Positions 55,295 to 64,000 of a stretch of DNA of 64,000 nucleotides are shown here, in pieces; within the stretch, counting starts at the first letter, position 1, and each line of letters starts with the position of its first letter. Both the position numbers and the translations under genes were made by a program. The stretch covers positions 1,681,671 through 1,745,670 of the forward strand of contig KZ627148.1 of NCBI GenBank assembly GCA_002917775.1. The letters are read 5' to 3'. A model generated the notes under the pieces. The model searched no databases. It was given only the letters and a program-made list of their open reading frames with translations, and was not told where the DNA came from. The stretch comes from Glaciozyma antarctica PI12 (Eukaryota > Basidiomycota > Microbotryomycetes > Kriegeriales > Camptobasidiaceae).

Positions 55295-57370
55295 TTAGAC
55301 GATGAGGCTGGGTACAGCAAAGTTAGTGAGTCACTCGTCGAATGCGGTGAGCGGGGTGAACGCACGTAGGAGTCTTCTCGGGGGTGAAGAAGAGGGAGGT
55401 GTGGGAGGGGATTCCCTGAGAAGCGAAGCCGTAGGTCAGTTGCGATCACGACGCAAGCTGAGACGGGTAACGTACCTCGACGCGGTGGAAGCCGTTCAAG
55501 TTCTTGTGAAGGACGATCTGGAAGACCGAGACGGATCCTTGGCTGCGTGCGAGCGTCAGTCGGGTTCGGAGAGGAAAGGCGGAGAGAACACGCACCGAGA
55601 AGTGATGGTGGCCGAGGCGAGGAAGTAGAGCCACGTCTGTCATCGGAATCAAGATTAGCAAGCTCTCCTTAGGTACGGCGAGCGAAGGGGACTAACGCGG
55701 TACCACTTCTTGCCGTACTTGGCGACGACGGCAGCCTCGTTGGACTTCCAGTTCTCGTACCAGCGCCAGAGAGTCGCCGAGTCTGCAGGAAAAGGACGTT
55801 AGGACCGGAGGTAAGTGAGAGGCGAAGCGACCACGCACAGTGAACACCGAGGACGTCGCAGGACTTGACCTCGAATCCGACACCCTCGACCTGGCTGATA
55901 ACCCAGTTGAGAGCGCACGAAGCGTCGGCTCCAGGGAAGACGTATTTGTTCATGAAAAGACCCCTGCGCGTGCCGAAATTAGCGCTTGCGTGTAGTGGGA
56001 GCGAGCGAGCGAGACGCACCAGATGAGGTCCTCGTACTGCCAAGTGGGGCGGATACCAGCGACCTGGAGGACAAAGAGTCCGTCGTCCTCGAGGAGGTCG
56101 TAGACCTGGGCCATAAAAGAGCTGTAGTTGCGAATTCCGACGTGCTGCGAAGGACACTGCGTTAGCTCCTCTTCTCCCGTCAAACGCGAGGGCAACGCAC
56201 CTCAGCCATCTCGAGCGAAACGATCTTCGAGTACTTCTTGTCGGGGGCGATCTCGCGGTAGTCCTGGCACAAGATGCGAGCCTTGCCAGCGGGAACGCCG
56301 TTGTCCTCGATGCGCTTGTTTCCGAAAATGGTCTGGTTCTTGCCGAGAGTGATTCCGGTAACGTCGCAGCCAAAGTTCTTCGCGGCGTAGGCGGAGAGAG
56401 TTCCCCAGCCGCAGCCAATGTCGAGGAGAGTGTCGGTAGGCTTGAGCTCGAGCTTGTGGCAGACGAGGGCGAGCTTGTTGTCCTGGAGCTCCTCGAGGGA
56501 CTCCTTGCGCGTGATGTCGTTGATGATGCCGGAGGTGTAGATCATGCGAGGTCCGAGGAACCTGAACACGAACGTTAGCAACCAGTAGACGAGCTGGGCC
56601 GCAGGCTCGAGCTCACCAAGAGTCTGCGGAAAGACGCGCGTGTCAGCTCGGCGTTTTTAAGCGCGGTGAGGACGTACAGAAGTCGTCTCCTCGGTCATAG
56701 TGGTCGCGGACCTGCTCCTCGTCCTGGGACTTGGAGTGGACGATGACCTCGGGGATGAGGCTGCAGAAGACGTATTTGAAGAGCTCGGGGGTCATGATGA
56801 ACGAAGCCCAGTCGTGGCGGTACTCGAGGATGTCGAGCATGTCGCCTGCACGTACGCTGGTCAGCTAAGGTCTCTCCAGCTCCCCAGCTGTCCCACACCC
56901 ACCCTTGACCTCAATCTTGTCCTCGAAATACGCGTCGTGGAAGACCTGCATGGGAATCTTGATCTTGCCGTGGTACTTGGCCTTGAGCTCGGGGTCAAGG
57001 ATGGTCATGTATTCCTCGAGGTCCTTGCCAGGAAGGATAACGTGGTCCCTGCGGTTGCCGCCAATGCGGGACATGAGAGTCCAGTAGCCGACGATGGTAG
57101 GGAGGCCCGTGAGGAGGAGGAGGAAGGTGTAGACGGTCGTGAAGGAGAAGTAGGGGATGGGGAGGACCTTCCAGAGGATGTAGGGGACCGCGACCACAGC
57201 TGCGCCCATGTGGTAGTTGCTGAACGAGCCGTTTCCATCGAAGGGGAGGGGAGCGTTGTGGAGCGTTGGTCGCGACGTGACTTTGGCACCGACGGTGGGG
57301 TCGAAGTGAGCGGCCCTGCTTGAGAGTGTTAGCAGGTAGTCCAGGGTGTATCCCAGAGCTTGACTTGCAT
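55295..57370 (-). CDS. Sphingolipid C9-methyltransferase; start codon split by a GC-AG intron
   Basis: This enzyme adds the C9 methyl group to the sphingoid base of fungal glucosylceramides, using S-adenosylmethionine at the ER membrane. The start appears to be AT (57370-57369) joined to G (57315) across an intron with a GCAAGT donor, giving MAAHFDPTVGAKVTSRP. Exons then run 57315-56903, 56845-56678, 56623-56617 (7 nt), 56561-56201, 56144-56020, 55963-55839, 55782-55697, 55636-55596, 55542-55476, 55415-55366 and 55307-55295 (TAA), 1,458 nt, 485 residues. Two N-terminal helices (GAAVVAVPYILWKVLP, TTVYTFLLLLTGLPTIVGYW) precede the cyclopropane-synthase-like domain. That domain has RDHYDRGDDFYSWFLGPRM, the SAM motif TLLDIGCGWGTLSAYAAK and SKIVSLEMAEHVG. 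Length and topology match the fungal MTS1 family. Confidence 0.9.
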
Positions 57371-57515
57371 GCTAAGCAGTCGAGTTTGGAGCTCGAGTGG
57401 TGAGGTGGACGAAGACAAGAGACGTGGCGCCTAAAAACGTTGGAGGAGATCCGCACGCTCCTGTTCTCCTGCCAGCCACGCGCCCACCTCCAGTCCACAC
57501 TCCCAGCTACCCGGC
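57371..57515. promoter_or_regulatory. Compact divergent promoter between C9-methyltransferase and deoxyhypusine synthase
   Basis: Only about 145 bases separate the split start codon of the methyltransferase (minus) from ATG 57516 of deoxyhypusine synthase (plus). No TATA box is visible. Confidence 0.6.
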
Positions 57516-58903
<1,388 letters not shown>

Positions 58904-59289
58904 ACGAGCTGTGGAATAGATTGGCACATACTTTATGCACCGGGAGACGTGCATTTGATCACACGCCTGGCTTCGCATCCCCGCGCCCCGAGGGAGGGGA
59001 GAACTTGCGGTCCCGACTGAACGACTTTAAGAGGCTCCTTCTCCGTCAACAGGATTGAAGAACTACAACAGCCAAGTGCGAGAGTAAAGCCGAGTGCGAG
59101 AATACAGCAAGCGACTCTCGAAGGGAGCCTCCAGCTCCAACAGTTTCTCTCGCTCTCTCGTCCTCCTTCGCCGCCAAATCCACAGTAAAACAACGATCTG
59201 CATTGCTCCCCCCTCCCATCTAATGCCTCCAACTGCGCGCACACAAGCTCATCAGCAACATCCCTCACTCCCCACCAAAGCGAGCAAAC
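58904..59289. other. Convergent 3' stretch between deoxyhypusine synthase and NLE1
   Basis: About 386 bases tail-to-tail. A poly-purine segment and AT-richer bits are present near 59090-59210; no gene or RNA is recognised. Confidence 0.5.
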
Positions 59290-61287
59290 TCACATCTTAA
59301 CCTTCTTATCCCTCCCGCCACTCGCAATCTTGTCCGCGACGAAATCAACGCAGTACACCTCGTCCGTATGTCCCGGCAAATCCACTCGAATCTTGTGCGT
59401 CTTAAGATCCCACAGCTGCGAGTACGAGCATCAGCCCAAGCACCCAGGGAGAAGGGGAGAGACGAACCTTGAGAGTAGAGTCCTTGCTAGCGCTGACGAG
59501 CATGCGCGAGTCAGAAGACCACGAGACGCGGTACACGGCCGCTACGTGTCCTCTAAGCGACGCGACGAACCTACCCCACCTCATCAGCCCTCGTTCGCAA
59601 ACCCCCAAAACACGGTCAACTCACTTGCCCGTCCGACCCTCCCAGAGCTTGACGGCGTTATCGAATCCAGCGCTAGCAATCCAACGACCGTCAGGCGAGA
59701 AAGCGACGTGGTTAACTTGCTTTTGATGGCCCGTCAGACGCGCGATAGGCTTCTTGGGGTTCTCCCCGAGCGGGGACCAAAGGAAGAGGGTGTGGTCGTC
59801 TGAGCCCGTGATGAGGAGTTCAGGCTGGGCGGAGGTGAAGGCCTTGTAGCGCTTTAGAGCGAGGGCTTGAGCTGAGAAAAGGGTTAAGGCGGATGATGAA
59901 GAGGGAGGAGGACGTACCATCTTCGTCTGAGGTGGGAACGGCGCCGGTTTGGTCGTAAGGACCCGTGCGGAGGATGAAGTCCGTGTTGAGCGCCATCGTG
60001 TTGACCCAGTGAGCGTGGTCCGAAAGAGTACGGATGAGCTTGCCCTGTGCGTGCGAATTCGTCAATTTGAGTTTGTCGAAGGAAAGAACCGGGGAAGTGA
60101 GACTCACGTCCTTGCCGTCCCAGAGCTTGACAGTACGGTCACTCGAGGCGGTGTAGATGACTCCCTCTCCGCCCCAGCGCACGACGTTGACACTGGCGGT
60201 GTGGCTCCCGAGCGTGAATTCGAGCTTGCGAAGCTTGGCGTTCCAGACGCGCACGGTGGCGTCCTTTGAGGAAGAGGCGAGGCGAGGGGAAGAGGCGTTG
60301 CTGCGGAGAGAAGTCAGCGGGAGCAGGTCTGAGGGAGAAGAAGAGGACGAACAGGTGAACAGGCTCCCATGCGAGCGAGGTGATCCACTTTGAGTGGCCA
60401 CGAAGAGCTTCTCCAATCGCCTTTCCCGTCTTGGGATCCCAAAGCCGCACCTGTATTCGATACATCAGCTCCTATTCCCCCCGAAAGCAGGGAAGCAGCG
60501 CACCGTGTTGTCCATGCTTCCCGTCGCAACCGTTCGCTCCATCCCGTCCCACTCGACGCACAGCAACCATCCCGTGTGTCCTGCAAGCGTATACTTGGGC
60601 GTCTCCGTATCGAGGTCCCAAAGACGGCAGGTGTTGTCCCCAGAGCCAGTCGCGAGCATCTTTCCAGTCGGGGAGAACGAAGCGCACAGGATGGGAGAGG
60701 AGTGACCTGGGGAGCTGAGATTCAGCGGCAAGCTCGGAGCGACAAAGTGAAGACGCACCATCAATACTGCTGCTGCACCTGGTGATCTCTCGGACGCGGA
60801 AAACGGCTTCGGGCTCGCACTCGATAATGAAGACGTCCTCCGTGCTGACGAGGGAGGAGTGCTTGAGGAGGAGGTCTTGGTGGATTGAGTTGTGGATGGC
60901 GATACGGGGAGCGTCTTCAGGAGCTACTCCGTCAGCGGGCTTGGTGGAGGAAGGAAGGTTGAGGTGGAAGGAGAAGGGGAGGGGGTCGTTTGCCTGCGCC
61001 CGCACAAAGAGATGTCAGCTCCTCCTCTTGCGTTCGTTCGATTCCACAGCTCCGAATGGGGCTAAGATGGAAAGAGCACGCACGGTACCTCGCAGGCTGT
61101 TCACGAGCAGCTCGAGTCCCTCGCGCGAAGTGTCGGCGGGCAAGCTGAGCGCTGGTCCGAGAAGCGTTCCATCGGCTGCGTTCTTGAACTGAGCGACGAT
61201 AGTAGGAGCTGGTGCAGAGGGGTCGCGAGTGTTGGCGGAAGGAGTGAGGCGGACGCGCTTGGGAGGGGGAGGGATCTGAGTCGACAT
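59290..61287 (-). CDS. RSA4: Notchless (NLE1/Rsa4), 60S ribosome assembly WD40 protein
   Basis: Rsa4 (NLE1) sits on pre-60S particles and is pulled by the Rea1/Midasin ATPase to release assembly factors in the nucleus. Exons are 61287-61084, 60993-60759, 60706-60504, 60450-60353, 60300-60108, 60044-59918, 59871-59625, 59570-59468 and 59415-59290 (TGA), 1,536 nt, 511 residues, the usual length. The N-terminal ubiquitin-like NLE domain (VRLTPSANTRDPSAPAPTIV, LPFSFHLNLPSSTKPADGVA) bears the metal-contacting region near ITRCSSSIDGHSSPILCASF. Eight WD repeats follow, for example MLATGSGDNTCRLWDLDTET, TVATGSMDNTVRLWDPKTGK, LASSSKDATVRVWNAKLRK, LITGSDDHTLFLWSPLGENP and the final YCVDFVADKIASGGRDKKVK. 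The orthology is clear from the NLE domain plus WDPKTGKAIGEALRGHSKWI. Confidence 0.94.
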
Positions 61288-61841
61288 CTGGAGAAGGAGG
61301 GAGGTGCAGGCAAAGTTTGGAGGTGTTTGGGGCTGAGAGGTGCTGTCGTAGCTTTCCTTGGTTGCTGCTGAGCTAGTTTAGGTTGTCGTCGCTGTCTAGT
61401 TTGAGTCGTCGTCGTCGTCAAGATTTGAAACGACGACGGAGAGAAAATCTCAGCCCGAAGTGCAAAAAAGAGGGACCGTGCCCTTCGCAACGCGACAGGG
61501 GCCATGGCCGTTACAGCGGGGCAGTCGTCTCTCTCTCCTCGACGTCCTCGAAAGCTCAAGCTCAAGTTGGGAAAAGCGGAAGGGATCAGTCAAGCAGCGT
61601 GCCCACCCGCAGAAACACGTTCTGGCCCGGCGATGCAAAGTCGCTGGACTTTGACGAGCGAGAGAGCATCTCATGGCGTCGAGAACGGCGCGACGAGCAC
61701 GAAAAGCAGAACGACCAGCGAGCAGTGATGGATCCTCTCGGAGAAGAGGTTTACGGTACTGAATCACGGGTACTGATTGATGCTGAGGTAAGAGGGGAGT
61801 CGATGCGAAGGTAGCGGTACAAGGAGGCGTTTGTGGTTCGC
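61288..61841. promoter_or_regulatory. NLE1 promoter region and 3' flank of the OCA1-like gene
   Basis: Both neighbours are on the minus strand. The 5' part is a TC-rich tract near the NLE1 start. Open frames on both strands (for example 61383-61814 plus) have no support. No TATA box or RNA gene is recognised. Confidence 0.45.
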
Positions 61842-62650
61842 TCATGGCGGTAGAGGTACCGAAACGAGGTCGCAATCCTGCAGGCAGCACTGGGTCAGCT
61901 CGCCCTCCTCCACAGCAAAACGCGTTACTCACGAATAGCTCGATAAACTGCTCGTTCAGCACTCGCACCTTCGGACCCGCATACCTGCACCAGCCGCATC
62001 AGCTCCCTCCTTCCCTTCCACATACACACAGAGCACACACACAGAACTCATCAAGTATTGACGCCAGGTTCCACCGCTGCAGCTTCCGAAAGATCCCCAC
62101 CACCGTCCCCGTTCGATGCCGCCCCAGGTTGCACATGATCATGAGCGGGCACGATGAAGGATTGATGATAATGTCGAGCGCTTGGAGAACAATCTCCTCC
62201 GTGATAGGGTCGTAGCTGCGATGCGCGAGATTAGCTACGTCGTGAGAGGCAGGAGAGGACGAGCGCACTTGACGGCGTTCTCCACGCCCAGGTGGTAGAA
62301 CTTGATCTCCTGGTCGTCAAGGAAGTTTAGGCTGGAGGAGTAGCCGTTAGGCCCCTGGTCCACCTCGGAAAGAGAGCGCACGCACAAGCGGGGGTTGGGG
62401 TCCTCAGGAGCAAGCCAGACGATCGACTTGAGGCCCAGCTTCTCCAGGAAGGGAAAGTTGAGCTCCGAGGGCTGGCCGGAGCGATACAGCTTGTCCTCGA
62501 CCATTCCAAAGTTGGTCGGAGGGATCAGGATGACCTGGCGTGAGGCGTGAGCTGGGGAAGAGGACCGGGGAGGAGAGGACGCACACCTGAGCGCCGAGCT
62601 CGTACGGGTACGCGTTGCGCCTGGTCGTCCGCTCCTTCACCCCGCTGCAT
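61842..62650 (-). CDS. OCA1/SIW14-type dual-specificity phosphatase (apparent frame break near the start)
   Basis: A small phosphatase of the Oca1/Siw14 family (Pfam Y_phosphatase2), linked in yeast to oxidant response and inositol pyrophosphate turnover. Exons are 62650-62587, 62534-62386, 62331-62269, 62215-62039, 61984-61933 and 61877-61842 (TGA). Family blocks: [53 protein letters not shown] and the CX5R catalytic loop [17 protein letters not shown], then [20 protein letters not shown] 62650 is out of frame with the first family block by one base, and the exons total 541 nt. Removing one base of the CCCC run at 62640-62643 would give an open frame from that ATG and 179 residues. Without this, no ATG serves the first exon. 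Confidence 0.85.
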
Positions 62651-63776
62651 AGCTGGAGCTAGTTGTGCCAGATTGGTGTCGAGGGTGGTGAGCTCGGGGG
62701 AGGAGGAGACCTCGAACTAGCTAAACGTTCCTATTCTTCCTCCGCTCGCGCTCCTCTGCTACGACAGGTCCGCCTTCCTGCTCGTCCCTCCGAGCTCCTT
62801 CACCTTGCACCCATCAGCCCTCTCTGCTCGTTTTCCTTGGGGAACGCGCTCCACGCCTTCACGCCATCGATTCCAGCAGCACGACCCACTTTCGATACGT
62901 CCTCGCGCCCCCCACTCGACCCTCGACAGTCCGGCCTTCCTGTCGGAGAGGAACATCTTGCAGGGCCATCGATACACCTCGCAGGCTCGCTCCCTTGCGC
63001 TGCGATCCTTTAGCGCGAACCAGATCAGTTTTTTGCGGATCTTGGCCAACTCCCAATCTGGACTGGATCAGTGTGGGCGCTCCTCAATCGCCTCCGTATC
63101 TATTGCGCGCAGTCTCGAGGGCTATCAGCTAGCGTCGAGCTGTGCTGAGGACGACGGCCTGGAACTCTGCTCGCTTCTCGCTCCTCTGAGCTGCCAGACA
63201 ACTTCAGGGATCGAACGAACGCCTCCTCTTCGATACGCGACGCGACAGCTTCCTCCTACAAAGGGATTGATGGATTGCCGTCGCGCTCCATCGATACGAG
63301 GATCAGCGCTCACCCTGGCAGATCCGACAGCCTCGGAAGGGGCTGCTCGTCGACCCAGGCCTACATTCTTGATTGATCGACCACCTCGAGTCTGGCCATT
63401 CCGCGGGGGGTGATTGTGTTTTTCCCTGTCTCGCTCGCATCCTCGCTCGCATCGATGGGCCATAGATCCATTCGACCTGCCCCCCCACGTCTATTGGGAC
63501 CCCAGCGGGGTTGCGAAGATCGTGTTGGGGACGAAGAATCTTTTCGCTGCGCCCTCTATAAAGAGGTCTCCACCTTCCTCTCTTCCTTCCCCATATTCTC
63601 CCCAAACCACCCCGCTCGACCTCCTCTTCTCCACACTCGCCACAGCTCATCGACTTTGATCGAGCCTCCTTCAGTCTTTCCACTCCTCCCCACCTCAACA
63701 AAAACTACAAGCAGGAATAGCAACAGCAACTGGCGTCAGAGCAACAGTTTCTGGCGTTAGCGCCGTTGGGGTCCAG
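62651..63776. other. 1.1-kb stretch without a supported gene; promoter of the transporter gene at its end
   Basis: No frame here shows a recognised motif; the longest (62805-63413 plus) reads as random Ser/Arg/Pro-rich sequence. The minus side carries the OCA1-like promoter. The right end has a TATA box (63557) followed by a pyrimidine-rich leader, which should belong to the transporter gene. No ATG in frame with the transporter's first recognised exon is visible between the TATA box and 63777. Confidence 0.5.
63557..63563 (+). promoter_or_regulatory. TATA box (TATAAAG) upstream of the transporter gene
   Basis: CTCTATAAAGAGG lies about 220 bases before the first recognised transporter exon and is followed by a CT-rich tract, the usual arrangement around a fungal transcription start. 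Confidence 0.55.
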
Positions 63777-64000
63777 CCCACCAAGAAGCAGGAGTACTTT
63801 GCGTTCGGGTGAGTCGCAGCTTCCTCGTCGTCGCCGTCGCAACACCACCTAATCTCGCACCTCGCAGTCTCATCACCTCGCTCTTCTTCCTTTGGGGATT
63901 CTCATACGGCCTCATCGATGTCCTCAACAAGCACTTCCAGGTCTTCTTCTCCATCACCAAGCTCCAGTCCACCATGATCCAGGTACGCAGCCCATCACTT
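63777..64000 (+). CDS. L-fucose-permease-like MFS transporter, 5' part
   Basis: The N-terminal part of a major-facilitator sugar transporter of the FucP/glucose-galactose type; the gene runs off the window. Exon 63777-63808 reads PTKKQEYFAFG, an intron follows (63809-63867, GTGAGT...TCGCAG), and exon 63868-63982 reads LITSLFFLWGFSYGLIDVLN and then KHFQVFFSITKLQSTMIQ, ending at a GTACGC donor. The LFFLWGFxxGLIDVLNKHFQ block is the hallmark of this family, in which the acidic Asp in helix 1 couples protons. I place the visible start at the acceptor GTCCAG (63776); the exon with the initiator upstream is not identified. The substrate is likely a hexose or fucose-like sugar. Confidence 0.8.

Noticed and set aside
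62805-63413. 202-codon plus frame in the gene-poor stretch before the transporter
   Set aside because: No motif, no good start context, and it lies upstream of a TATA box that better explains the next gene.

Overview
This window looks like nuclear DNA of a GC-rich, intron-dense basidiomycete yeast. The best guess is a red yeast of the Rhodotorula/Sporidiobolales type; this is inferred from gene style, not proven. Nearly every gene is cut into many short exons by introns of about 40-80 nt. The introns have GTRNGT-type donors, a CTGAC/CTAAC-like branch point and a CGCAG-type acceptor. Gene density is high and both strands are used. I rebuilt exon chains by hand and checked phase across splice sites; single-base errors in exon edges are possible.

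0-10.8 kb: 3' part of a CAP59/CMT1-type (GT69) glycosyltransferase; an unrecognised gene; a salicylate-hydroxylase-like FAD monooxygenase; a mitochondrial ABC1-family atypical kinase; a flavin-reductase-domain protein; and an HSF-type DNA-binding protein. 10.8-12.3 kb holds no gene I can support.

12.3-33.5 kb: mostly housekeeping. Genes are TOM40, ribosomal protein eS21, SAGA subunit SPT8, a type II membrane protein with a GDS motif, a small membrane protein, the sulfite reductase flavoprotein subunit (MET10), a SNAPC4-like Myb protein, a two-RRM protein, a fucosyltransferase-like (GT23-like) membrane protein and a DUF3245-like nuclear protein.

33.5-45 kb: a 1,677-residue protein joining two RRMs, an NXF-type NTF2-like domain and a WD40 region in one gene; a CDT2-like WD40 ubiquitin-ligase adaptor; a PC-esterase-like membrane protein; and a PHOSPHO-type HAD phosphatase that lacks an AUG.

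45-64 kb: a four-helix-type membrane protein, a long-chain alcohol oxidase (FAO type), a Sec14-like lipid transfer protein, SWD1/RBBP5 of COMPASS, sphingolipid C9-methyltransferase, deoxyhypusine synthase, notchless (NLE1/Rsa4), an OCA1-type phosphatase, and the start of an L-fucose-permease-like transporter.

The genes do not form one obvious pathway. Four putative secretory-pathway glycan enzymes lie in the first 44 kb and three lipid-related genes lie at 46-57 kb. The most unusual points are the RRM-NTF2-WD40 architecture, three initiator codons that appear to be split by introns (one by a GC-AG intron), a probable CUG start, and very small exons. Five otherwise conserved genes carry an apparent one-base frame break, several at base runs, which more likely reflects assembly error than biology.
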